Shown in pieces: positions 38,014 to 49,800 of a DNA stretch of 64,000 nucleotides. The position numbers were made by a program, and so were the translations under genes. Source of the DNA: Citrus sinensis. Taxonomy: Eukaryota; Streptophyta; Magnoliopsida; Sapindales; Rutaceae. The stretch spans positions 8,228,001 to 8,292,000 of the forward strand of contig NC_068562.1 of assembly GCF_022201045.2 (NCBI RefSeq), given 5' to 3'. The notes under the pieces were generated by a model. It had not been told where the DNA came from. It saw nothing but the letters and a program-made list of their open reading frames with translations, and made no database searches. Numbering within the stretch: position 1 is the stretch's first letter; each line of letters begins with the position of its first letter.

Positions 38014-41000
38014 TTATTGATTCCAGGCTTCTCTGCTTAAGGCATAGCGAACTGTGAACTTGATGATATCCAACAGTATGTAGAAAACCAAACTGTATAA
38101 CCATATCACGCCGGCCCATCCCCATCCAATGCCACTAATATAAGCAAAGCTAATATGTGCATAGACGGCAATTAAGGTAGCCACCTGGTTGTTAAGAGAA
38201 TTAACGTGAGAAAATAACTACAAATGCACAAAATAAGTTAATAAAAAAATAGAGGCTGCTCTAGTAAAAGTTGTACCAATTGAGCTAGCACAAATGCACA
38301 CATCAATAGAGCTCCAGGCCTCTCCAAAAATGACCAACTCTGACTTCGTGTAACAAATATAAGTGCTTGACTGATGATGCTGACTTGCAGATGTACAGCA
38401 GATGAGATTTCCTCAGTATTGCTGGATAAGGACCTTACATGAAAGTGCGTCTGCGAATGTATCAATTAAAGAAAACTAGATCAGTATATTCTACCCCCAT
38501 CTACAGAAACAAAACTAGGATGTGAAGATTAATGATTTTGATACCTCAAAGAAATCAGTATGAACTACAACCCAGTAAAACAGGATAGTAACCAAAGCAA
38601 GATAGTTGCCAATGACAATGCCTGCGGCAAATATCTCATTGAGCTTCCAACCGTCTGGCCTCAGAGAGGACTTTACTCGACCTTTGGAAATAGTGATGAT
38701 GGTCCCTAAAAGCAAATAGGAAAAAGGCACCATTGAATACACATTCCAAGAGAAGTCACTTTGAACCTCAAAGGAAGTCGCTCACTTTAACGGTCTATTT
38801 TAAGCAGGACAATAACGGGAGACCATGCAGTCATGAAACTTGGACATTATTTAGAAAAAGGAAGAAAGGCATCAAAGGCACATTACCATCATTAAGTACT
38901 GCTATTATCAGAACCATGAAAGGTGGGAAGTCATATTCCCATATCAAAGCTAGAAGCACAAAACTAAGCTGCATGAGGAGCAGATTCAAAATCAATTAAG
39001 CTAAATAAAAACACTTTAATCATTTAATTCATAACAATGAAAACAGTTAAGCATTTAAGAACTGCTTACCACAATATGTATGGTTATGGAGACAGCATGT
39101 ATCTGCATATTCGTTAAAGCTAATCAGCTTTTTTTTTTTTTTACGAAAAATATTAAAAAACATTTACAAAGAAATTCCAGAGAAAGAATAATGAAGTAAT
39201 TAATTCTGTAAATAACATGGCGTGCAAATATTTCTTCTCCATCAGATACTAAATGCACCCATAATTTCTCCCACGTCAATGTTTTGAAGGGGGAAGTATA
39301 TTAGTGTTTCACATTTACAGAATCCTGGATACCTCATATAAATGGTTTCAATGAACTTTTTATGTAGGTGCATCTCTCATTTGTGGCCAGAATTTCATTT
39401 CTGTCTAGCATGCATACTACACATATCCTAGTTTTATTACTGATCAAACACTAGGAATTGGAGTTGAGAAGAAAAGATTGACACTGAACCGTGCAATTCT
39501 TCATTATTTGGACTGCAGTCCTGCTTGTCAGCACAGCACTGCAAATCACGCTTAAGCCTGGCTCGGTTAAAACTATGTCAGCTGCACCCCTTGCCGCTTC
39601 TGTAGCATCTGCCACTGCTATGCCAATATCTGCTTTCTTCAGAGCAGGTGCATCATTCACACCATCCCCGGTCATTCCAACCACATGCTTCTTCTCTTGT
39701 AAAATTTTTACAATTTCATATTTATGTTCTGAAAGATGCACACCAATGATTACTTATTACGAGATGAGGACACAGAGCTACAAAGATGGAGTATATGTCT
39801 TTGGAGCTATATAGACAATCTATTTATTCACTAGTACTACAAGATCAAATCTGGACGATACTAAATTCATTTGTAATTAAGAAATAAAATAAATGAATCA
39901 ATTAGCATCCGAAGCTCTATATAAAAAAAAAAAAAATTCACGAGGGAGTTGAACGTACCAGGAAATACATCTGTGAAGCCATCTGCCTTTTCAATGAGCT
40001 CATCCACTGGAAGAGCTTCATTTTCATCTTTGTCACGACCCAACAATAATGAAGAGGGGTACTTATTTGTTCCAATGCCTAGTCGTCTTCCTGTTTCCTT
40101 TGCAATCGCCAAATGGTCCCCTATATGAGCGCATAAAATAGCCCATTAGTCTTTTAGTTCATTGACTCTTCTTCAGAATCACAGTCCACACAGAGGATGG
40201 AAACTCTTCATGGGACAGTTTAGGGAATATATGATGTCTATACTCTGTAATATCATAGAGGAGAACTTACCTGTAATCATTTTAACACAAACTCCAAGGT
40301 TAAGTGCTCTATGGATGGTGTCAGAGCTATCATGTCTTGGAGGATCAAACAAGGGCAACAAACCACAAAATGACCAAGGCCCTCCAGGACTATCCTCAGT
40401 CATTTTAGGAACTTCCTAAACAGGATGATTGTATAAAGTTGATGAATGTGTTCTAAAGAAAGTTCAAATTATGAACAAGCTACTGCATTTTTGCTGTTGC
40501 TATCTTTGTCCAACCGTAATCTTTTTTTCTTTTCAGTTCCTTTTACCTTGACGCAACCATCAGGCAAATGACAGAAAGAAAAAGAAAAAGGAAGATACCA
40601 AGGATGTTATACCTGAACAGCAACAGCAAGAGAACGCAGGCCTTTTTCAGCAAGTTTGTTGATGATTTTGTGGACTTTTCCACCAATTTCTTCTTTCTCT
40701 TGGCACATATTTAGGATCTGCTTTTTAAGAAGACACATGAATGTAGGAAATTATAAATTAATATCAAGAACCAGAGAATCTGAACTTTACACGGCCTTTA
40801 AGAGTACCTGTTCAGGAGCTCCTTTGCTGGCTCGATACCAGTTTCCTTCAGAATCAGTGTATGTGATTGCAGTACGCTTGTCAACTGGATTGAAGGGCAG
40901 AAAATGCACTTCATTAATGTTTGCTCGTGCCTACAGTCACAAATGTACTTTTAGTTGTTTATGCATAAGCATAGAGCAAAGCAAAATAATAAAAAAATTC

Positions 41001-43448
41001 AGTATCGAAGTTAAAATATTTTCTAGGTTTACCTCCTTTGGATCAGCGAGCATATTAATAATGGCAGCATCAATAGCATCCTGGTTCTCCAGTCTTGATG
41101 CTCTAGCTGCAAGCAGAACAAGTGTGTCCTTGTCCATATCTCTGTTAAAAACCTGCACAAGTTATTAAATTGACATTAGGCTCTTTTCGAATAATAATGC
41201 AATGGGCTGCTGTCAACTCACATACCTCTATAAGGTTCCAGTCAACAGTGAGGCGATTCAAGGTAATAGCTGCGGTCTTGACACTATAGAGGACATCCAT
41301 TCTGGCCATTTCTTCAATTTTCGTCATTCTTTTGGTAATGGCACCCTGAAAAATGAGCAGAATAAGAAGCACAAAACCTTTCAGAACTGTAGCCATGAGT
41401 AGAAAAATTTAGTTGTAGCTTCACCGTATTGTATGACTCAGTAGGAATTGAGATTTGTACCAGTTGAGAGAGCCGGTAAGAGGCAATTGCCAGTGTAACA
41501 GATAACACTGTTGGCATAGCTATGGGAGTTCCTCCGATTAACAAAACAAGGAGGTTGTTGATTCCATCCCTGTACGATCGATGCTGTATTGGGAACATGA
41601 CAATGATTTCAATAATCATTCCCACAGCTATAAAGCAAATGCAGAAGTTCCCTATGGAGGTAAGCACCTGCAGCAAATTTATACCGAAAATCACATTATG
41701 CTCTATCCAGTTTTCAGGTTGATTGATACTCAAAAAACTTTCAAATCCTTCTTCAGTTTTAGGATACAATGTTATCTTAACAATTTGATGACTTTCAAAT
41801 GCATTGATTCTCTTCATTCGTCCAAGCCAACTCAAAAGTTAAAAATTATAAGAATTGTTGACCTCACAAGACCAAATCAGATTCAATAAAATCTACTGGA
41901 GGTAAAAGTTGGAGATTTTCTGAGTCACCTGTTGAAAATGTCCAACAACTTCAGTGGAGTCAACTAGATCTGCTGCTTTTCCAAAGAAAGAGTGAACTCC
42001 AGTTGCAATCACCACAGCTTCAATCTCACCATGCTTACACGTTGAACCAGAAAAAACTTCGTCACCTGTCTCCTTGGTGACAGTGAGGGATTCTCCGGTA
42101 AGTGCTGACTGGACCAAAAATTATGAAAGGTTTTCATCGTTATAGGTATTGCATTAGTTGCTTCAGAATAAATGCAAACAAATTTAGTTGTTATTCACTG
42201 AATAGCGCAGGCCCTTGAGTGAAACACCATCTAAAGGTGATAGATAGAAGTGCAGAAAGTACAATATGGACAAAACCTGCTGGTTCCTTCATTTGTAATA
42301 CTTGCCTGGTCAATTTTCAGCGGATCTCCTTCAAGAAGACGAGCATCTGCAGGGATGACATCCCCGAACTTTATGCTAATTATATCTCCTGGCACTAAAA
42401 CAGCTGCATCTTGCTCTTTCCACTGCCCATCTCGCAGAACCTGATAAACACATCGTATAGGTACTGCTTTCAAAAAAGATTTTTTTAAAAAAAATTATTA
42501 TGAGGGATTCACCTTGGTTTTTGGAGTTAAATGGGCCATAAGCGCTGCTGTGGCATTCTCAGCATTGCTTTCCTCTATAAAGCTGATTGATGAGTTGATT
42601 ATCAGTAGACAAACAATCCCTACAGAATCCTGCCAGTCAGGACCCTGGCCCTGAAATATAATTTTCGGAAAAATTGATTCAGCAAGAACATAAAGATCAA
42701 ATAGGATAGTTTTTCAAATAACCTAGGGAAGCCAGAAAAGAAGACATTGCATAGAAGAATAGATTCATGCAAGAATGAATTTACTCACTCCTCCATTAGC
42801 AAGGGCAATAGCCATCAGAGCTGCAGTTTCCATGACCCATGACAGCGGATTCCACATAAAACTAAGAAACTTCAAGAACTTGTTCTCCTGCATGAGAATA
42901 TTTTTTTAGGATGTGTTACGTTATTGACATTCTGCTGTAGTAACAAGCCATGATCTGGACAACCCGGGAAGTGCTTAAGATTGATGTTACATCAAATCCC
43001 ATTGCCCCAAGCATACGATAGCTGGTCTCATTTATAAGATGTTCAACTTGAGAAAGCAGACTTCAAGAAATAAAAATGCTCTAATCTGTTTCCTTCCCCA
43101 AATCAAATTCTTAACTGCCTTAGAATGCTAATAACGAATTTAGAGGAATTTTAAAACTGCGGATCTTACAGGCTTCTTCTCTAGCTTGTTTGAACCAAAA
43201 AACTTCAATCTCACTTCAGCATCTTCAGATGAAAGTCCTTGTCGGGTTGTTCCTAATTGTCCAAATACTTCATCTAGTGGTAACCGTGCCTATGAAAACA
43301 GAGAGGTTGAGGGTTTAGTTCTATAATATCTTTAAAAAAAAGGTGGAAACTGTATTGAACTTTTCCGCAGAGCAGAACCTACCAAATCAATTCCTCCACA
43401 GTTGCAATTCTCAGGATCAAGCAGTGGTTTCTCAAGATCCTCAGGCAT
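38014..43448 (-). pseudogene. P3A plasma-membrane-type H+-ATPase, AHA10/PH5-like, catalytically dead and C-terminally truncated copy
   Basis: Nineteen exons (high to low): 43448-43383, 43289-43170, 42887-42789, 42650-42513, 42440-42306, 42108-41929, 41667-41461, 41345-41226, 41152-41033, 40930-40808, 40717-40613, 40415-40271, 40120-39959, 39728-39490, 39102-39070, 38968-38887, 38705-38545, 38450-38277 and 38184-38014. They join to an open frame of 859 aa. TGES ([10 protein letters not shown]), TGDGVNDAP and the transport Asp motif VLNDGT are kept. The phosphorylation motif, however, reads YSVKTAAIT instead of CSDKTGTLT, so the Asp (residue 337) is Val. The frame stops at 38014 on a deletion scar, without the ~95-residue autoinhibitory domain. 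It cannot pump by the P-type cycle. It could be a young pseudogene or a non-catalytic paralog. Confidence 0.85.
42109..42305 (-). other. GC-AG intron in the left H+-ATPase copy
   Basis: The exon ends ...gaccag and the intron starts gcaagt (gene strand), with an ordinary cag acceptor before tcagcact. The right copy has the same GC donor, so it predates the duplication. Confidence 0.85.
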
Positions 43449-43519
43449 GACTGGAGTTTGAACTGAATTTGCAAAAAAAAAAAGATAAAAAAAAAATACC
43501 CACTCTATAAGCTAATGAT

Positions 43520-44450
43520 TTGATTTCACTATGAAATTGTGGATTAAAAGCCACAATGCTTAAATCCTAAACAAGTAATTAATTGACCACTTGAGCTAAT
43601 GAACATGGATCCCAACAAGTAAAATTACAAATTCAAATATAGAAACTCACTTGCATGCTAAAAGAACAGCACATTAATTTACATGTTCCAATATGGTATA
43701 AAGACAAAAAAATTCATCATACCCGTTTCAGAAACTAAAGTGAAGACGTATATAATCAATAAGATCAAATCAAGTACACTGATCATGTAACTTTGGACTT
43801 ACTAATATTGCGAAATTCGGGAAATGAGAAAGTGTAAGAACACTTGAAAGTGTAGTGTATAGGGTAAGGAGCCTCCAGTTGAAAGTGTAGTGTATATTTT
43901 GCAAAAAAAAAAAAAAATCATGAACTAAGAGTGCGTGTAATACCGTTTAAAGACTAATGATTACTTGAATTCTTTGAAATTCAGCTTTAAATGGAAAAAT
44001 AGCAAAGCAAGCAAAATGAAGACTATACAAAGCTTTGTATATTGAGTAATGATACGCATACAAAGTGGGGATACAGAATTTGTATTGCAACTTTGTAAGC
44101 TTGACATTACTCTTGTATACTATATAAATAAAAATAGAGCAAGTTGTCCACAAAAATACAAATTTGTGCCCCAAAGTCAAGAAACGATCCCTGAAAATCT
44201 ACGACCCCTGGAATCTTGCCATTAAAAATTCACATTTTTTTTTAATATTTACAAGAGATGACTCTCATGAACAATATCACCGCCGAGTAGTCAACTTTCC
44301 AACATAATTCTATTTCACCACAGCCGTGGACTAAAAGCCAAAACGCTTCAATCCTAAACAAGTAAACATGAGTTAATGAACATGGGGAATCCCATTTCAA
44401 CGAGCAATACTGTAAATTCAAGTTTAAAAACTCACTAGCATGCCAAAATT
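43520..44450. repeat. Direct repeat pair upstream of the left H+-ATPase copy
   Basis: 43520-43670 and 44308-44450 share, in the same order, aaaagccaaaa.gctt.aatcctaaacaagtaa, gttaatgaacatgg, aaattcaa and aaactcact.gcatgc. They lie about 785 bp apart. The right copy abuts the duplicated 3' flank of the second ATPase, marking the tandem-duplication junction near 44450. Confidence 0.6.
44044..44112. mobile_element. Palindromic 69-bp mini-element
   Basis: The left arm gagtaatgatacgcatacaa(agt) and the reverse complement of the right arm gagtaatgtcaagcttacaa(agt) agree at about 19 of 23 positions around a short loop. This looks like a very small foldback or MITE relic; no target duplication is certain. 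Confidence 0.45.
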
Positions 44451-44702
44451 TCCCGGATGTATGTTCGCTTTTCAAGCCTTGTAAAAACGTGATATTTGTT
44501 CTTTAGGATATGAGCACTTAGCTGTTTTCGAGACTTTGAATTGTAAGGCAAATAATGCATGATGTCTAAAAGTAGATGAACCATTCCAGAAAAAAGGATT
44601 ATTAGATAGCGGAGACAAGTATGAGTCAAGAGTAATACATATCTCAGAACTCCATCCATCTTAGCTACATAGTCAAACCAAGTGCAGCTCCAAAACTGCA
44701 TG

Positions 44703-44707
44703 ATATC
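44703..44707. repeat. Left target-site duplication of the gypsy element (atatc)
   Basis: atatc directly precedes the LTR start tgttga. The same five bases follow the right LTR at 58131-58135. Confidence 0.9.
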
Positions 44708-45460
44708 TGTTGATGCTGAAATATGGTCGCCCTTTGTCCGACCAGATTGTTCCACCAACGCTCGTGTTGACAACGGAGAAGAGGTTGCACTCTCCCTGTT
44801 CTATTGATTGCCCAAGCTCCTGGGGGCCAAATCACTCTTTCTCTTCTATCCAAACATGCATTCACAGAAACAAGTTAGAGACGCCGGTGGTTTTGCCGGC
44901 GTAAACCCTCCAATACTTAAGTCAGTATAAGGTGTTTACGGGAAAACAATGTGGCTTAAGTCGAATAAACTCACTGTAATATTTTCAACTCAATGTGTAT
45001 CCAAGATCTATATAGAATAAATTCTGGTTTCAATTTGGCAGAATTTTTCCTTCTCTCCTTATTTTTTCGTCCCCTGCTTCATCGGTTTCTTGGCCTTTTA
45101 TAGGCAATCATTCCACGTTTTTTGTTATTCTTCGTGCCCCCCATTTTAGGGTGATGAAGGACCTTCACGGGTCTCCCACCATCGAATCGTGGGTAAACGT
45201 GAGATATCATGCTCTCTCTAGCGGCTTGGGGCATTGCGAAACTGTCATGAGTTTGTGAGATCGTGTCCTTTTTCTTCGGGTGATAAATATTTGGTCGGTA
45301 CGCACCTCTGGTCGGTACTCGTTTATAGTTGACATATACCCCATACAAGTTGTATTACCAGGACTCTACTCGTGCCGTTCAGCTGAGGAGATTCACCCTA
45401 GGGTGAGGGTGAGGGTGAGGGTGAGAAGATAACTGAGCTGGTGCTTTTCATTACTCAACA
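44708..45460 (-). repeat. 3' LTR of the gypsy element
   Basis: It aligns end to end with 57391-58130. Differences include a short extra piece (cctggggg..) near 44820 and one extra ggtgag unit near 45400. Both termini (tgttga...tcaaca) are intact. Confidence 0.93.
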
Positions 45461-45476
45461 CCAGTCCCCCAGTTTC
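45461..45476 (-). other. Polypurine tract of the gypsy element
   Basis: On the element strand, aaactgggggactgg lies directly before the 3' LTR. It is purine-rich with a G-run, in the position where plus-strand priming occurs. Confidence 0.6.
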
Positions 45477-46043
45477 TGGTCTCACGAGTGAGACGAGTTG
45501 AAACTAGAAACTAAGAGTTGACTCTGGTTGCCTCTGGGTAGCATCCTCCTGAGGTGATGTTTATCTGTCCAGAAGGTTTTTTGCTTAGGTATGAGCATTC
45601 GTGAGCGTGTCCATTACGTAGCCGGGTTGACATCTGTCATGTTTCCTTAATTGCTGATGACGTGACACTTTTCATTCTCTGTATTTGAAATTTGAAACTG
45701 CGGCTTTTCTGTCCTTAATATGCGGCGATTAAACTGACACCTGCGTAACTCAAACGCTTCTGTCCTCGTTTTCACATTAAATTCATAATTTGAGAGTTTA
45801 TTGCGTTTCGTTTTTTGTCATTCTACACTAAGCCCAGTTCTTCATTTGACACAAAAACGTGCTTTCTACGCTGGATATTTCCTTTTGCTAGGCTCTTTCT
45901 CTGCCACAGCAACGCCACTAGTGCTAGTCTATTCCAGGTATTGCCTTTAATTCTTTCTTTGGTTGTTGTTGTTTGGGTTCTGTACTGTTCTTTTTGTACC
46001 AATATATTTGGATTTGTTGTACTTTTCCTTTTAAGACCTCACC

Positions 46044-48143
46044 ATGTCAAGACGAATGAAAGAAATAGTTGTAGATGAGAGTGATGAAGAGATTGATTCT
46101 TATCCCAACTTGTTGAAATCCACTGACCCCCAAAATCCACCCAGTAACGTAGGTCCCTCTAACCTTAGGTACCCCCATCCAGAGGCCATTTTGCCCCCTT
46201 CCAATTATGAGTTTGTAGGGAATCGTGGTGGAGAAGTATCTGATTCTGGCGAAAATCATGGTTCTAAGGGGGCTGGGATCCCTAAAGAAAAGGGTGAGGA
46301 CGAGGAGAGTAGCTCCGAGCCGAGCAAACCCTCTAAGAAGAGGAACCTCGATCACAAGATAGAGGCTGATTCTTATCCCATCGACTACCTCAAGTGTGCT
46401 ACTACCCACACTGACCTGCTCAAGTTAAGAACCCTTTATAATATCCCTGAGGATGTCTTCCTCTCCATCCCTGGGAAAGGTGATGTTCCCAATCGTTCTC
46501 CTAAGGGCTATGTGACTCTGCACTTGGAGAGCTTCAAGTTATGAGCTAGGCTGCGTCTTCAACCCTACTTTGCTAGGATACTGGGTGGTATGCATTTGGC
46601 TCCTAGTCAGCTATACTCGAATGGGTGGAGAGTTCTTTTGGCCCTTTTTGTATTGTGGGAAAGGTGTAAGCTCGAGGAGCCTTTCATTGTAGAAATAAAA
46701 TATCTATACCAGCTGAGGAGCAGTTCAAAAGAAGCATGCTGGTATTACTTCATGTCGAGCTCTGCAAAAGGGAAATCTGTCACCGGTTTTCCCTCTTCTT
46801 GTAAAAACTAGAAGAATAAATTTTTCTTTGATGGGGGAAACTAGTGCCCAACGATCCATTCGCTTGGTGGTGATATTCACCTTCCAACGCGTTTTGTCAC
46901 TCCAGGTCGTTTATTTTTCTTTACATTCCACATCTATAGTCGTCACTTATCTGTTTCTTTTAACCTTATTTATGCTTTTAGACTCGTGGGGCCTGATCAG
47001 CAGGCTTGACGACAGTCCACTACTCCATGTCGAGCCTGCTTTGGTGAACTCCTCTACTTGTCAGGAGCTCTTGTCACCAACAAACCTCGTCGGGTTGGGC
47101 TTAGTTGACGTATCTGCTGGGATGGATAACAAAATCCTTAGTGCCATGTCGAGGAAACGTGCTCGAGGAACTGGTGATTCTAGCAGTACTTACACTCCTC
47201 CGAAGAAAAGCCATTTTGGTCATTCAAAGACCCCAGCTCCTGCTTTGCCTCCTCCTCCGCCTCGAAAGAATAGCGGAGAGAAGCCTCATGACAAGAGTCC
47301 TGAAATTAGCACTTAATCTGGAGATCGACCCTCGCCTCTTCCGCCTCGGGACTAGGGTGACTATTTGACCCCATACCAGAGGGATTACAACAAATTAGTG
47401 GGCCCAAATTGGTTAAGGACATTGAGAGCATGAACCTCAGCGAACTTGCTGGCTCTGTTCAGAGGGTCTCTTTTAAGCTTGCTACTCTGTTTTCCTACTA
47501 CAAGAACAGCTCTGCGCGCCATGAGAGGAGCTTTCAAGTGGAGAATCAGGACCTGAAGAAGAAAGCTGAGTCTGCTGACCGCTCTAAGGAGCAATTGCTC
47601 GACTAGCACAAACAGATTCTAGATATAGAGGAGAAGGTTGCCATTACTGAATCTAAGTCCTCTAAGATGGAGAGCGAGTTTGGGGATTTAAAGTCTGATT
47701 TTGAGACTGCACGGAGCGAGCGGGGCACTATGAGGACGACTTATGAAGAGTAAATCAAGTCCTTGAATGAGCAGATAGCCGAGCTGAAAGGTAAATCTGC
47801 TGAGGTGGACGACCAACTCGATGCGGAGTATAATTCCGGGCTTGCCTTTTGCTACAAGTGCATAATGTTTGTGCTCAACAAGGAGTATCCAGAGCTGAAT
47901 ATGGGCAAACTGGAGGCAGGAGTGCAAGAGTATATGGCTGAGCAGGGCCAGGAGAGCAAAGACCAGGAGGACTAGGACCAGGTCAAGGCTCCTTCAAGTG
48001 AGGAGCAAGAGAAAGAAGTAGAAGATCAAGCTTTGGGAGCAGGTCATGGATCAACACCTGTTCCTCCAATAGTTACTGGTCATTCTCTCTCTGAGATTGC
48101 TGATCCTTCTTCTACTGAGGCTGCTGAGCCTCACAATCCCTAA
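46044..48143 (+). pseudogene. Antisense extra ORF of the Tat element ('putative gypsy type transposon' protein), degenerate
   Basis: It is read on the strand opposite to gag-pol. It starts at ATG 46044 (MSRRMKEIVVDESDEEIDS), with an acidic Ser/Pro-rich part, a globular domain (IPEDVFLSIPGKGDVPNRSP ... YFARILGGMHLAPSQL ... ACWYYFMSSS), a Pro-rich linker (PALPPPPPRK), then a long Glu/Lys coiled coil and an acidic tail near 48140. A GT-AG intron at about 46913-46980 restores the frame (cactccag|gt ... ttttag|actcg). In-frame stops near 46543, 46809, 47604, 47752 and 47973 break it. Proteins of this kind are known as extra ORFs of plant Tat elements. The function is unknown. Confidence 0.75.
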
Positions 48144-48340
48144 CTTGCTTCCTATGTAAATTATGAATTTTTTGTTTGTTTGTAAACGTTTGAGTATTTA
48201 TGAACCTTTGATGCTTTCCATATACTTTCTTGCTATAGTTTTGCTTATGGGTTGCTTCTGCAAATTACCTTGAAAAATATGCATGCTTGTCTTTGAATGA
48301 CCGAGAAGAAATAGACGATTCCTTGCTTTAACGATTCTAT

Positions 48341-48690
48341 GAAATTTTGCCTATTGTTCCTTTAGATGCCGAGTAGGAATGGACACTCTTTTACCTTAGC
48401 GAATTTTGCAAGGTATGCCTGCTGGTCCTTCAAATGACTGAACAGGAGTAGGCACATGTTTGCCTTAGTAAAATTCGTGGTTTGCCTGCTGATCCTTTAG
48501 GCGACTGAGCAGGAATAGGCACATGTTTGTCTTAGTAAAATTTTATAGAATTTGCCTGCTGGTCCTTTAGGGGACCGAGTAGGAATAGGCACATGTTTGC
48601 GTTAGTAAAATTTTGTAGAGTTTGCATGTTGGTCCTTTAGGTGACCGAGCAGGAATAGACACATGTTTGCCTTAGTAAAATTTTTTCTAA
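48341..48690. repeat. Minisatellite, about five ~64-bp units
   Basis: The unit runs ttgcctgctggtcctttagg, then .gaccgagcaggaataggcacatgtttgccttagtaaaatttt. Five diverged copies stand in a row between the integrase end and the antisense ORF. Tandem repeats at this place are common in Tat/Ogre-type elements. Confidence 0.8.
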
Positions 48691-48829
48691 CAAGAAAGTT
48701 ATGAGCTGAATTCATCTCTATTGAATTTTTGGGGATTACAAGGGGCGAAATACATACGAGTGCCACAGTTCCATAATACATTTAGCATAAATAACTTAGA
48801 TAAATGAAATTTGATAAAGTGCTTTGTGC

Positions 48830-49800
48830 TCCGCGTTCCATGACCTCTTTACTTCTCGTCCATCTGGGTAGGCCAGTTTATAGGCTATTGGGCCAGTTGT
48901 TCGCACTACCCTATACGGGCCTTCCCAGTTCGGGTCAAGAACGCCCTGGTTAGGATCTCTTGTGTTTTATTTCACCTTTCTAAGTACCCAATCTTCGGCT
49001 CGGAACTGCCTCATGCATACATTCTTGTTGTAGTATCGCATGATTCTTTGTTGGCATTGGGCTACTCTCTGTGAGGCCCCTTCTCTTTTTTCCTCCAACA
49101 AGTCTAGACTCATACATATTTGCTCGTAATTCTGTTCCTCATTGAAATATTCTGTCCGATGCGTTCCCACCCCAATTTCTGCTGGGATTACTACCTTATG
49201 ACCGAAAGCTAAGGCAAACGGGGTTTCTCCCGTGGCAGTTTTGTGGGTTGTCCGATATGTCCATAATACTCCTGGTAATTCGTTAACCCAAACTCCCTTA
49301 TTCTCTCACAGCCTGATTTTCAGGAGCTTCTTTATAACTTTGTTGGCTGCCTCTACCTACCCATTTGCCTGGGGATGTGCCAGAGTATAAAACTTCAAAT
49401 CTACGCCCAAGTTTTGACAAAACTCTATAAAATTGTGGTTGTCAAATTACCTCCCATTGTCCGTTATGATGGCATAGGGAATTCCGTATCTGCAAATGAT
49501 GTTCTTCCAAACAAAACCAGTTGTCTTCTTCTCCGTGATTTGACTAAGGGCTTATACTTCCACCCATTTTGTAAAATAATCTATAGCCACAATTGCATGT
49601 GTTGCAGCTCCTTAGCCTTTGGGCAACGGACCGATCAGGTCAATCCCCCACTGGGCAAAAGGCCAAGGAGATGACATAGCAGTTAATTTCTCTGGGGGCT
49701 GAGAAACTTTGGCCAGCTTACAACTTCGGGTCATCTCCTTCACATCCTGGTGCATGGTCGGCAAAAAATATCCATGTCATAACGCTTTAAATGCTAAAGT
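48830..49800 (-). pseudogene. Gypsy integrase region
   Basis: Read on - with interruptions. The integrase core start has the SSPWPFAQWGIDLIGPLP type, followed by ATHAIVAIDYFTKWVE. Further on are a C-terminal part with EDWVLRKV and a final WEGPYRV. Stop codons and frame changes are present, so it is not functional as it stands. Confidence 0.8.

Larger units (their letters stand above)
43449..44702. other. Promoter region of left H+-ATPase copy and downstream flank of right copy
   Basis: No gene. It contains a direct repeat pair (43520-43670 and 44308-44450), a short doubled motif ttgaaagtgtagtgtata (about 43846 and 43880), and a palindromic mini-element (44044-44112). From about 44455 it is the duplicate of 37540-37815, the 3' flank of the ATPase, up to the gypsy insertion point. 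Confidence 0.6.

Noticed and set aside
40656..41168. 170-codon open frame on + within the left ATPase
   Set aside because: Antisense shadow of ATPase exons; a matching shadow does not persist as a whole in the right copy.
45395..45426. ggtgag repeats resembling telomeric repeats
   Set aside because: A six-base unit differing from the plant telomere repeat (tttaggg), inside an LTR and present in both LTRs in three or four copies.
48341..48690. Regular repeats resembling a CRISPR array
   Set aside because: Units are adjacent and diverged without unique spacers, and the context is a plant retrotransposon.
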